A stretch of 64,000 bases of DNA, from positions 7,448 to 71,447 of the forward strand of contig JBMOPC010000081.1 of assembly GCA_049323915.1 (NCBI GenBank), in the 5' to 3' direction. The notes below the pieces were generated by a model that was given only the letters and a program-made list of their open reading frames with translations, was not told the DNA's origin and made no database searches. This DNA is from BRHc4a sp049323915. GTDB taxonomy: Bacteria; Bacillota; Desulfotomaculia; Desulfotomaculales; Desulfocucumaceae. A program made the position numbers and the translations under genes. Positions 8,092 through 17,035 of this stretch are shown piece after piece; position 1 is the stretch's first letter, and each line of letters starts with the position of its first letter.

Positions 8092-9615
8092 TTATTTTTT
8101 CTGATCCGGCCCGGGACTGAACCTGTAATAAATATCCGCCCGGGGAACCCTTTTTCCGTCAATGACTACGGTGCTGATTTCCACCTTTTTTACCAGAAGC
8201 CTTACCAGTTCGGGATTTGGAGACATCCCATCCATCCCGGCGCATATTTTTTTCATCAGGCCTGCAGCAGTGCATGAGGACCCTTCACAAAACGCCCGGA
8301 GATCTTTTTTACGGTCTTTTAAAAGGCAGCGCCTCCGGTCAAGCAATTCAATCCCTGCGGCCAGTTTTTGCAGTTCGGCCTCGGCTTCCCGGTCACTGAC
8401 CAGCGACCGGGCCACCATGGATAAAATCCTGGTCCTGGCCTCCCTTTTCTCAATTATGGCCCGCTCCACACCATCCAGCTCATCATCCGCCGGCACGGTC
8501 TTTCCCCTTCCCCCCTCCAGTCTTTGAACAGCCGCCTCGATAATACTGCCGGGGTTAATGATAAATTCTTTTATGTCCTGCCAGACAACCCTCTCTATTT
8601 CCTCCGCCCGCACCTGCCTGTTGCCGCATACCTTTCCCCTGCCGTGATTCACCGTCCCTGTGCACCGGTAGTAGGCTCTTCCGCCGCTGCTTTTGTTTCC
8701 CACCATGGCCAGGCCGCAGGCGCCACAGTAAACCAAGCCCCGCAGAAGGTACCGCCCCCGGCGCCCTCTGCGCATGGCGTTCTCCGACAGAATCCGGCCG
8801 GCGCGATCAAACTCTTCTCTCGATATTATCGGCCTGACGTTGATGACAGATCCGCTTTTTCCCTTCCTTGAGCGCTTCATGGTAAGGTATTCACCCATAT
8901 ATACCGGGGACCGCAGTATTATGCTGATGTGCCCGGCATGCCACAGTCCGGCGCTGTTGTTTTTGAACGACTTCGAGGCGGTGGGTGTGGGTATTCCCCG
9001 GGCGTTGAGATACTCAGCCAGGGGAACCATGCTCATACCTTCACTGTAAAGCTTGAAAATCAGCCGCACCGTTTCAGCCTCAGGCTCACAAACAACAAGC
9101 CTTTTGTCCGGGCCGACACGGTATCCGAAGGGCGGCGGCCCGGAAGTCCAGCACCCCTCCCGGGCTTTTCTCTCCTTTCCCATCTGGGTGCGCTCCAGTA
9201 TGGTATCCCGCTCCAGCGCAGCAATGCTGGCCAGAAGCGTCATGAAAAACTTGCCCACCGGCGTACCCGTATCGAAGGCCTCGGTCATGGACTTTATGGG
9301 TATGTTTCGTTTCTCCAGCTCATTGTATGTGTTCAACACCTCCTGGGTGGACCTGGCCAGCCTGTCAAGCCGGTAAAAATATACCGCAGATATTTTGCCT
9401 GAACGGGCGTCTGCCATCAGCCTGGCCCCTTCCGGCCGTTCCTCCATGGACAGCGTGCCGGAAACGCCCTCGTCAAGGTACATTTCGTAGCCATCTATGT
9501 TTTCGGATGAGCCGTGCAGTTCAAAATACCTGCGGGCGAACTCCACCTGGCCGGCTATATTGCCGCGGTCGGCCTGCTCCTCGGTGCTTACCCTGCCATA
9601 AAATGCCACTCTCAA
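8092..9615 (-). CDS. Large serine recombinase
   Basis: Site-specific recombinase of 507 residues. The N-terminal resolvase domain (1-150) has the catalytic serine in GRVSTEEQ (Ser10) and the conserved YFYRLDRLARS segment. The recombinase domain follows (about 165-270, PFGYRV...), then a zinc ribbon (YCGACGLAM ... CTG ... CGNR, about 300-345), a coiled-coil region and a variable tail. This is the architecture of SpoIVCA, phage integrases and CcrA/B. It lies about 1.1 kb from the left repeat that splits prkA and is the only recombinase in the 14.4-kb segment, so it is the obvious candidate for integrating and excising it. The frame is intact, with all catalytic landmarks present. No clear ribosome-binding site was found before ATG 9615. 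Confidence 0.93.
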   Translation of the reverse strand: MRVAFYGRVSTEEQADRGNIAGQVEFARRYFELHGSSENIDGYEMYLDEGVSGTLSMEERPEGARLMADARSGKISAVYFYRLDRLARSTQEVLNTYNELEKRNIPIKSMTEAFDTGTPVGKFFMTLLASIAALERDTILERTQMGKERKAREGCWTSGPPPFGYRVGPDKRLVVCEPEAETVRLIFKLYSEGMSMVPLAEYLNARGIPTPTASKSFKNNSAGLWHAGHISIILRSPVYMGEYLTMKRSRKGKSGSVINVRPIISREEFDRAGRILSENAMRRGRRGRYLLRGLVYCGACGLAMVGNKSSGGRAYYRCTGTVNHGRGKVCGNRQVRAEEIERVVWQDIKEFIINPGSIIEAAVQRLEGGRGKTVPADDELDGVERAIIEKREARTRILSMVARSLVSDREAEAELQKLAAGIELLDRRRCLLKDRKKDLRAFCEGSSCTAAGLMKKICAGMDGMSPNPELVRLLVKKVEISTVVIDGKRVPRADIYYRFSPGPDQKK

Positions 9616-9684
9616 AACAAGAAACCCCTTTCAGGTAAAGGCATATATTCCAGTAAACAAAAACATCTTTGTGAGGTTTGACCG

Positions 9685-9804
9685 TTGATTATTAAAAAGC
9701 ATTACAGTAGCCTGCCCGAGGATGAAGAAATACTGGTCAGCGCTTTTTTACTGGTTATTGAACTGCTGGGCTTAAGCCCATGGGCAGATTGCCCCTCTGA
9801 TTGA
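9685..9804 (+). CDS. Small acidic ORF divergent from the recombinase
   Basis: A TTG-initiated frame of 39 codons with GTGAGG a few bases upstream, product rich in Leu/Ile/Glu (SLPEDEEILVSAFLLVIELL). It lies just behind and divergent from the recombinase gene, the position where small directionality factors sometimes lie. I recognise no family and the start is weak, so this is tentative. Confidence 0.3.
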   Translation: MIIKKHYSSLPEDEEILVSAFLLVIELLGLSPWADCPSD

Positions 9805-9884
9805 ATGCTTATTTTCCTCTGCCGCCAAATATACCCTGTACCAGGCCGGGACAGGCATGCACGGCTCCTGCCCCGTTTTACCCC

Positions 9885-10206
9885 GGCCTGAGGGGCGACC
9901 CCGGAAGGATAAGACAGGTACCGCTGAACCTCACGGGCAATGCCATAAAATTACCGATGGCTGGGAAATGTGGAGGGGGCGGAATGATAGGCGCGGAGAG
10001 CGAGGAAGGCCGGGGTTCCACTTTTGGCTCACCGTAAACCTGGAGCGGTCCCCCGGAGCAGACGGAAAAGATTGCTACCCGGCGGAACTTCGGGGGTAAA
10101 GGTGATGATCGTTAACCCAAGCGCCTCCGGGCGGGATATTGTAAAATTTTTTATTAAAACGTGGGAAATGTCAGGGGATGATTTTTTTAGTCTAATCTAT
10201 ATTTAA
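9885..10206 (+). pseudogene. Remnant of a hybrid histidine kinase
   Basis: Pieces of a HATPase domain in more than one frame: DPGRIRQVPLNLTGNAIK (N box), then GAESEEGRGSTF and FWLTVNLER (G2 box region), followed by a broken receiver start (VKVMIVNPSASGRDIVKFF). The ATP-lid and G1 region between the N and G2 boxes is deleted and frames shift, so no functional kinase can be made. It ends against the 3' end of the response-regulator gene at 10192, which points in the opposite direction and may be its former partner. Confidence 0.65.
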
Positions 10207-11205
10207 ACCGGGTTTTAGCATATTCTGTTTTTCAAAGTACCAGAGAGTTTGCTGCTCCGCCACGGACTGATCGGTCTCAACCATCTGGCAGAACTGAACG
10301 ATAATTCTCTGGTCCCACTGGGTTCCGGCGCCCTGCCGCATTATTTCCAGCGCCTTTTCAAGGCTGTATGCGCTGCGGTATGGCCGGTCGCTGGTAAGAG
10401 CGTCATATGCATCCGCCACTGACAGTATACGGGCCCCAAGGGGTATTTCCGTTCCCTTTAGCCCGTCGGGGTAACCGCTTCCGTCGAAATGCTCGTGGTG
10501 ATGCCTGATGAAAGGCAAAACAGGCCTAAGCGGCAAAATGTAAGAGCAGATATTTGCACCGGCCTCCGGGTGAGCCCTGACCATTTTAATCTCCTCCGGA
10601 TCCAGCCTGCCCGGCTTCAGCAATATGCTTTCCTGAATGTATATATTGCCGATATCGTGCAGAAGCGCCGCCATTCTTACATGAGTGCGCATTATCTTGA
10701 GAGGGTAGTATTTTTGAGCCAGCTTCTCGGCGTAAAAGGCAGTCCTCTTTGAGTGCTTCACACGAAACCGGTCCCTGGCTTCCACTGTGTTTACAAGCTG
10801 GAAAACCATCTCCTTTATATTGTCAAGCTGTTCCTGTAAAAAAAACTTAGTCTGCAGCAGGTTATTTATCCTGGCCAGTAATACCTGGGGGGAAAAGGGT
10901 TTTGTTATATAGTCGTCCGCCCCCTTTTCCAGGAATTTTACTCTCTCTTCATCGGTATTTAGGGCGGTGATGACGATAACAGGCGTAAACCTGGTCCCCT
11001 CGGCGTTTTTTATTATGGAAAGAAAAGAAAAACCGCCAACCCCGGGCATCATAGCATCCAGAAGTATCAGGTCAGGCCTTTCCTCACGGATTTTTCTGAG
11101 GGCCGAGCCGCCGCTGTCGGCCTCTATAACGTGAAATTCACTCAGTTGCGCTCTGAGAAGCGCTATATTCGCTTTCTGGTCGCCAACAACCAGTATTTTT
11201 TTCAT
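10192..11205 (-). CDS. Response regulator with HD-GYP domain
   Basis: Protein of 337 residues: receiver domain 1-120 and HD-GYP phosphodiesterase domain about 135-315. HD-GYP proteins usually hydrolyse cyclic di-GMP. The phosphorylation Asp50 (LILLDAMMPG) and Lys102 are present; the usual acidic pair near residue 8 reads G8-D9, so one metal ligand is lost. The HD pair is at 183-184 (LLHDIGN) and GYP at 244-246 with HHEHFDGSGYPDGLKG intact. A degraded histidine kinase lies immediately downstream on the other strand, so the phosphodonor may now be elsewhere. The 174 nt upstream separate it from the divergent MFS gene. Confidence 0.9.
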   Translation of the reverse strand: MKKILVVGDQKANIALLRAQLSEFHVIEADSGGSALRKIREERPDLILLDAMMPGVGGFSFLSIIKNAEGTRFTPVIVITALNTDEERVKFLEKGADDYITKPFSPQVLLARINNLLQTKFFLQEQLDNIKEMVFQLVNTVEARDRFRVKHSKRTAFYAEKLAQKYYPLKIMRTHVRMAALLHDIGNIYIQESILLKPGRLDPEEIKMVRAHPEAGANICSYILPLRPVLPFIRHHHEHFDGSGYPDGLKGTEIPLGARILSVADAYDALTSDRPYRSAYSLEKALEIMRQGAGTQWDQRIIVQFCQMVETDQSVAEQQTLWYFEKQNMLKPGLNID

Positions 11206-11378
11206 CAGCCAGACACCCGCTAATCAGAATATAGGCTTTAGTCCGGAAACTGCAACTGAAGCCCTAGTTTGTAGTATAATAAAGCTTGGTATTATATTGG
11301 TAATATTAAATGAAGGGATGCAAAAATCCTTCACAACTTCGACTTATTATTCAAAATTTTGACAAGGAGATTTGAAAT

Positions 11379-12542
11379 ATGCAAAAGGAGGCCCTCTGGA
11401 CCAGGAATTTTATACTGGTATGCCTGGTAAACATGATGATGTTCACCAGCTTTTATTTCCTGCTCCCCACCCTACCGGTATTTGTAACTGATGTTTTAAA
11501 GGGTGATGAAAGCAACGTGGGATATATCATCGGGGTACTTTCACTTACGGCGGTTATGGTCCGCCCACTCTCGGGATTTCTGCTGGACGTGGCGGGCAGG
11601 AAAAAAATACTGCTCTACGCTTTCATCGCTTTTTCCCTGGCCATGGCGGCCTATAACTTCGTAACCAGCCTGGCGCTGCTTTTTGTGCTAAGAGCACTGC
11701 ATGGAATTTGCTGGGGCTTTTCCACCACCGGGGCCGGAACCGTGGCCGCCGACGTGGTGCCCCCCTCCAGAAGAGGCGAGGGCATGGGCTATTATGGACT
11801 GTCCAACACCCTTGCCATGGCGTTGGGACCCAGCCTGGGGCTGTACATATTAAACGTCTCCGGCTTTAACACACTGTTCAGCGCCAGTTTCGCCGTGGCG
11901 GCTGCAGGTACGCTTCTGGTGCCGGGGATTTCATACCGGGAACATAAAAGGCCGGAAAAGGTCAAAATCAGCCTGGACAGCTTTTTTGAGCCACGGGTTT
12001 TTTCCCTGTCCGGGATAATGTTCTTTACTGCCGTGGTCTATGGCGGAATAGTCTCTTTCATAACCCTGTACGGAAAGGACCTGGGCATAAAAAACGCAGG
12101 CACGTTCTTCCTGGCATACGCCCTCACTTTAATGTTGGTCAGGCCCGTGGCCGGCAAGGCATTTGATAAAAATGGCCCCAAATTGGTTATGGCGGCCGGG
12201 TTTGGGGCGATATTCCTTTCCTTTGTACTGCTTTTCTATGCCGGCGGGCTTGAACTTTTCATACTGTCGGCAATATTCATGGGCATAGGTTTCGGAGCGG
12301 TTCACCCCACCACCATGGCCATGGTAATCAACAGAGTGCCCCCCCACCGCAGGGGCGCGGCCAACGGCACAATATTCAGCTCCTTTGACCTGGGCATAGG
12401 GATAGGCTCAATACTCCTGGGATTTGTCTCGAAGAACTTCGGCCTGTCTTACATGTACCTTTCCTGCGGCTTCATCATACTTATACCGCTGGTTATGTTT
12501 TTTTTGAAGGACGCCAGGGAGTACAAGGCGGAATCCGTATAA
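11379..12542 (+). CDS. MFS transporter
   Basis: Protein of 387 residues with twelve hydrophobic segments and the MFS loop signature between helices 2 and 3 (SGFLLDVAGRKKILL, about 66-80) and again in the second half (AGKAFDKNGPKLVM). It belongs to the drug/sugar-efflux-like branch of the superfamily; no substrate can be assigned. AAGGAG lies 11 nt before ATG 11379. It is a single gene between the divergent HD-GYP regulator and the sensor gene. Confidence 0.87.
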   Translation: MQKEALWTRNFILVCLVNMMMFTSFYFLLPTLPVFVTDVLKGDESNVGYIIGVLSLTAVMVRPLSGFLLDVAGRKKILLYAFIAFSLAMAAYNFVTSLALLFVLRALHGICWGFSTTGAGTVAADVVPPSRRGEGMGYYGLSNTLAMALGPSLGLYILNVSGFNTLFSASFAVAAAGTLLVPGISYREHKRPEKVKISLDSFFEPRVFSLSGIMFFTAVVYGGIVSFITLYGKDLGIKNAGTFFLAYALTLMLVRPVAGKAFDKNGPKLVMAAGFGAIFLSFVLLFYAGGLELFILSAIFMGIGFGAVHPTTMAMVINRVPPHRRGAANGTIFSSFDLGIGIGSILLGFVSKNFGLSYMYLSCGFIILIPLVMFFLKDAREYKAESV

Positions 12543-12629
12543 TGCTGATGCTGGCCCAAGCCACCAGGGTTGCTGCCCGGTGAGGGACACCGAAGGCCGG
12601 GGCTGTGGTTTTTTATAAAGGAGGCGGCA

Positions 12630-12689
12630 GTGCTAGGAATTGCTAAAGTGCGGTTTAAGCACCCCCGAGGGCAGAAAAACGGCCAATGA
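12630..12689 (+). CDS. Possible 19-residue peptide ORF
   Basis: The 317-nt space between the MFS and sensor genes holds a GC-rich imperfect hairpin ending GGCTGTGGTTTTTT (a plausible MFS terminator, up to 12616), then AAAGGAGG followed by GTG 12630 and 19 codons of a basic peptide (GIAKVRFKHPRGQKNGQ). Only the strong Shine-Dalgarno supports it. The remaining 170 nt show no clear structure. Confidence 0.25.
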   Translation: MLGIAKVRFKHPRGQKNGQ

Positions 12690-12859
12690 CGGAAATCTTT
12701 TTGTTACACCTGCACAAACATTTATAGATTTTTACCAATTATACAACTCATTTAAGCCCTTATAAAAAGGAAAAAGGTCATATCAGGGCGAAAATACGCT
12801 TGTGCAGACATATTATGCATAGTTTAAGGGCGCCATTCTCATTACAGAGGCGATACAAA

Positions 12860-15739
12860 ATGACATTGAGGAAAAAGACTGTAGTAATAATAGTCATTAC
12901 TCTGACCATCCTCCTGTTCATACTTTACGCCATATCCAGGGTGGTATTGCTGGAAAGCTTTGCCGGACTCGAAAAAAAGGACACCACTAAAAATGTTGAA
13001 AGAGCGTTAGACGCGATTTCAAACAATATTGCCACGCTGAACAGCGAGGCCGCCGACTGGGCAGCATGGGACAATACCTGCGCCTTTGTGGAAGGAAACG
13101 ATGACAAGTATGTTAAAAAGAACCTCCCCGACGAGACCTTTTCGGTTCTGAAGATTAACATTATACTGTTTATTGATTCCTCGGGCAGCATTGTCTTCGG
13201 CAAGGGATTTGACCTGACCGGCAAGACAGAGGTTCCGGTGCCGGAAAGCATAAAAACACACCTTTTTAAAAACAGCCCCCTGGTAAACCACCCGGACCCG
13301 TCCAGCAGTGCAAGCGGGATAATCACCATCCCCGAGGGCATACTGATGGTAGCCTCCCGGCCCATTCTGACAAGCGAAAGGGAAGGCCCTGTGCGCGGTT
13401 CGCTGGTTATGGCCCGGTTCCTCGATTCCAGGGAAATGAAACACCTCTCAGGCACAACTCACCTGTCTCTTACGGTTCTTGCGCCGGATGACCCTGAGGT
13501 GCCGTCACACATTAAAAAAGCCCTTTCCGGGATAAAAACAGATCCCCCCATTGAGGTATCGGCGACAGGACCCGATTTTGTGGCGGGGTACACCCTTATT
13601 AAGGATATATACGGCAGACCGGGCGTCTTCCTGAGAGCAGACATTCCGAGAGACATTTACAAGCAGGGCCAGGCCAGCGTGGTTTATCTGATCACCTACC
13701 TCATCCTGGCCGGTTCGGTATTTGGAATTGTTACACTGCTTCTTCTGGAGAAGGCTGTTCTGTCAAGGCTGGCCCGTCTAAGCTCCGGCATTATCACCAT
13801 CGGGTCCACCTGTGACCACACCGCCCAGGTGGAGGTAACGGGAGAAGATGAGCTGTCACGCCTGGGAGAGTCGGTCAACAATATGCTGACGGCCCTGGAC
13901 AAATCCCGCCGGGAACTGGTCCTCAGTGAAGAGCGGTACAGAAACCTGGTGGAAAACTCACCCGACCTGATATTCTCCCTTAACGCAAATGGAGAGGTGG
14001 CGTCTGTCAACCAGGCAGGACTGGAACAGCTCGGCTACAGCACTGCTGACGAAGTAATCGGCAAGAATTTCACAGAGTTCATCCACCCCGAAGACCGGGA
14101 AATGACAGTCCGGTTGCTGCATAGCTTAATTGAGACAAAAACAGAGACCTACAAAGGATTCAATCTGCGTATGACAAAGAAGGAAGGAAATACTATCTAC
14201 GCCGAAGCAAACTCCGTGCTGCTTTTTGATGAAAAGAGCGTTTACCGGGGACTGTTCGGCACCATCAGGGACATCACCGACCGCAGGCAGGTTGAGGAGG
14301 AGCTTAGCCTGCAGAGGGCCTACTTCCAGCAGCTTTTTGAAAACTCCCCCGCAGGAATAATCATAGCGGATATCAATGACAGGTTTATAACCGTCAACAA
14401 AGGGTTTGAAAAGCTGTTCCAATATACTGCAGATGAAGTAAAAGGGCTGCAGATTAACGATGTAATTGTGCCCGAAAACCAGCTGGGAGAGGCCTCAGCT
14501 TTTTCCGGCGAGGTTTTGTCCGGAAATGCCGTTCACGCCGAGACTGTCAGGAAGCGCAAGGACGAAAGCCTGGTAAATGTGTTTATAATTTCGTATCCCA
14601 TAATACTGGGCGAAAAGCAGGTGGGGCTATACGCCATATACAGCGATATCACCGAGCGGAAGCAGGCGGAGGACAAACTCAAATACCTAAGCCTGCACGA
14701 TCCCCTTACAGGGCTTTACAACCGGGCGTATTTCGAGCAGGAAATGAATCGTATAGAGGGTGCCGGGCTGAAATCGGCCGGAGTAATACTGTGCGATGTG
14801 GACGGGCTGAAACTTACCAACGACACCATGGGGCACGACACCGGGGACGCGCTTCTTGTAACCGCCGCCCGTGTTATTAAAGAGGCCTTCCGCAGCAGCG
14901 ACATGGTGGCCCGTATAGGAGGCGACGAATTTGCCGTACTGCTGCCCGGCAGCGATAAAAATTCCGTCCGGAGGGCAGCCGAAAGGGTCCGTGACGCTCT
15001 GGCCAGGTACAACGCGGAAAACACCGAAATTCCGCTGAGCATGTCCATAGGCTACTCAGCAGGCCATATAGAGTCAAAAAGCGTGGCCGATCTTTTCAAG
15101 GAAGCCGACAACAACATGTACAGGGAAAAGCTGCTGCACGGCCAGAGTACCCGGAGCTCCGTTGTACAGACACTGATGAAGGCAATGGAGGCCCGGGATT
15201 TTATAACCGAGGGCCACGCGGACCGCCTGCAGGACCTGGTGTCCGAGCTGGCCAAGTCCTTGGGGCTGCCGGAGCGCAAGATCACCGACCTGCGCCTCCT
15301 GGCCCAGTTTCACGATATTGGCAAGGTGGGCATACCGGACAGGATTCTTTTTAAGCCGGGGCCCCTAAATGACGATGAATTCCAGGAAATGACCAGGCAC
15401 AGCGAGATCGGCCACCGCATCGCACAGTCGGCACCTGACCTGGCTCCCATTGCCGACTGGATATTAAAGCACCACGAGTGGTGGAACGGCAAGGGTTACC
15501 CCCTTGGCCTCAAGGGCGAGGAAATACCCCTGGAATGCAGGATACTGGCCATAGCCGACGCCTATGACGCCATGACCAACAACCGCCCCTACCGAAAGGC
15601 CATGACCCACCAGCAGGCCGTAAAAGAACTTATAAGGTGTTCGGGCGCACAGTTCGACCCCCGGCTGGTATCAATGTTCATACTGGTGCTGAAATTGCAA
15701 AACATCAAAAAGCACACCGGAGAGGATAATGTTTTGTAA
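12860..15739 (+). CDS. Membrane sensor CHASE4-HAMP-PAS-PAS-GGDEF-HD-GYP
   Basis: About 959 residues combining cyclic di-GMP synthesis and breakdown modules. First transmembrane helix at about 8-28, extracytoplasmic CHASE4-like domain (about 35-265, with the AADWAAWDNTCAFVE signature), second helix about 270-290, HAMP, two PAS domains (about 350-465 and 475-590), GGDEF (about 595-755) and HD-GYP (about 765-935). The GGDEF motif is intact at about 687 with an inhibitory RxxD site (RSSD) five residues before it. The HD pair (HDIGKVG) and GYP (NGKGYPLGLKG) are intact, so both activities look possible. ATG 12860 is chosen just before the first helix; a TTG at 12800 is in frame. An MscS gene follows 49 nt downstream. 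Confidence 0.92.
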   Translation: MTLRKKTVVIIVITLTILLFILYAISRVVLLESFAGLEKKDTTKNVERALDAISNNIATLNSEAADWAAWDNTCAFVEGNDDKYVKKNLPDETFSVLKINIILFIDSSGSIVFGKGFDLTGKTEVPVPESIKTHLFKNSPLVNHPDPSSSASGIITIPEGILMVASRPILTSEREGPVRGSLVMARFLDSREMKHLSGTTHLSLTVLAPDDPEVPSHIKKALSGIKTDPPIEVSATGPDFVAGYTLIKDIYGRPGVFLRADIPRDIYKQGQASVVYLITYLILAGSVFGIVTLLLLEKAVLSRLARLSSGIITIGSTCDHTAQVEVTGEDELSRLGESVNNMLTALDKSRRELVLSEERYRNLVENSPDLIFSLNANGEVASVNQAGLEQLGYSTADEVIGKNFTEFIHPEDREMTVRLLHSLIETKTETYKGFNLRMTKKEGNTIYAEANSVLLFDEKSVYRGLFGTIRDITDRRQVEEELSLQRAYFQQLFENSPAGIIIADINDRFITVNKGFEKLFQYTADEVKGLQINDVIVPENQLGEASAFSGEVLSGNAVHAETVRKRKDESLVNVFIISYPIILGEKQVGLYAIYSDITERKQAEDKLKYLSLHDPLTGLYNRAYFEQEMNRIEGAGLKSAGVILCDVDGLKLTNDTMGHDTGDALLVTAARVIKEAFRSSDMVARIGGDEFAVLLPGSDKNSVRRAAERVRDALARYNAENTEIPLSMSIGYSAGHIESKSVADLFKEADNNMYREKLLHGQSTRSSVVQTLMKAMEARDFITEGHADRLQDLVSELAKSLGLPERKITDLRLLAQFHDIGKVGIPDRILFKPGPLNDDEFQEMTRHSEIGHRIAQSAPDLAPIADWILKHHEWWNGKGYPLGLKGEEIPLECRILAIADAYDAMTNNRPYRKAMTHQQAVKELIRCSGAQFDPRLVSMFILVLKLQNIKKHTGEDNVL

Positions 15740-15787
15740 CTCCCGGCCCCGGGTGGAATATTATTTATAGTTTCTTTTTCAGGGAAG

Positions 15788-16951
15788 GTGTTAAAAATAG
15801 AAGGACTGAACAGCATTTTAACTTACCTGCGCCGGCTGGACATGAGCGATATCGCATTTAAACTGGCTCTGTCAGCTGTTGCACTGATTTTGATTTTTAT
15901 TGTGGTGAAGGCTGTCAACCTGATTATAGACAGGTTACTGGAAAGAAATCCGGCAAAAAAAGACCAGAAAGAGCCCGGTGCGGAAAATCTGGCCCTATCC
16001 CTGGGAATGCTGGCAAAGCCGCTTGTTTTCTATGTGGGCGCTCTTACGGGCGTTGTTATTGTACTGGAGATTTTCAAAGTCAATGTTGTTTCCCCCCAGA
16101 TGGTAAAAAACATGGGGCTTATACTGCTAAAAGCAGTTGGCGTTATAGTGGCCGCAAGGCTTATTGCCGGTGTTGCGCGCCTTGCCATCACCCAGGTATT
16201 CGCCCGCAGGGAAATAAAGGACGGCATAATCAACACCAAGAGGGCCCAGACACTGGAGTCGCTGTTAAAAAACATGGTCACCTACATTGTGTTTTTCCTG
16301 GCGGGTATAATGGTGCTGCAGATTTTTAACGTAAACACCAGCGCCATACTGGCCAGCGCCGGCATACTGGGGCTGGCCGTGGGCTTCGGATCACAAAACC
16401 TGGTTAAGGACATAATCAGCGGCTTTTTTATACTCTTTGAAGACCAGTTTGCCGTGGGAGATTATGTTGAAGCCGGGGGCGTGGTGGGAGTGGTGGAAGA
16501 AATAGGCCTCAGGACCTGTAAAATACGCAAGTGGACGGGGCAGCTGCATATTATTCCCAACGGCGAAATAACCAAGGTGACAAATTACAACCGGGGCCAC
16601 ATGATGGCCGTGGTTATTGTGGGGGTGGCATACGAAGAGGATATTGACAGGGCCATGGAGGTACTGAGGAGGGAATGCGAAACCGCCCGCCGGGAAATGC
16701 CCGCAATCGTGGAAACTCCGGTGGTCCAGGGGGTTGTTGCCCTTGGAGACTTCGCGGTAAACATCCGTGTGGTTGCCAACACCATACCGGGAGAACAGTG
16801 GGCCGTCGAAAGGGATCTCTTAAGGAGGTTTAAAAACGCCCTTGACCGGGAAAAGGTGGAGATACCCTATCCCAGGAGGGTAATCACCTACAGGGAGGAA
16901 TACCCCGGCGGGGAAAAGGCCGGGATGGCGCGCCCGGAAAGCTCAAGCTGA
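15788..16951 (+). CDS. MscS-family mechanosensitive channel
   Basis: Small-conductance mechanosensitive ion channel of 387 residues that relieves turgor on osmotic downshock. Four N-terminal hydrophobic segments end with the glycine/alanine-rich pore helix (SAILASAGILGLAVGFGSQNLVKDIISG, given in two parts: residues about 180-207), followed by the beta domain (FEDQFAVGDYVEAGG) and a C-terminal alpha/beta domain. The GTG start at 15788 has a ribosome-binding site that is too close; ATG 15842 is an alternative that would shorten the N-terminus by 18 residues. It follows the sensor gene by 49 nt and may be co-transcribed. Confidence 0.88.
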   Translation: MLKIEGLNSILTYLRRLDMSDIAFKLALSAVALILIFIVVKAVNLIIDRLLERNPAKKDQKEPGAENLALSLGMLAKPLVFYVGALTGVVIVLEIFKVNVVSPQMVKNMGLILLKAVGVIVAARLIAGVARLAITQVFARREIKDGIINTKRAQTLESLLKNMVTYIVFFLAGIMVLQIFNVNTSAILASAGILGLAVGFGSQNLVKDIISGFFILFEDQFAVGDYVEAGGVVGVVEEIGLRTCKIRKWTGQLHIIPNGEITKVTNYNRGHMMAVVIVGVAYEEDIDRAMEVLRRECETARREMPAIVETPVVQGVVALGDFAVNIRVVANTIPGEQWAVERDLLRRFKNALDREKVEIPYPRRVITYREEYPGGEKAGMARPESSS

Positions 16952-17035
16952 ACAGAACTGAGCATTAGCGGCTTTTGACGAATAAAATCATATCCGGGAT
17001 AATCAAATCAATTAATCATCCGGGGAGGAAGAACT

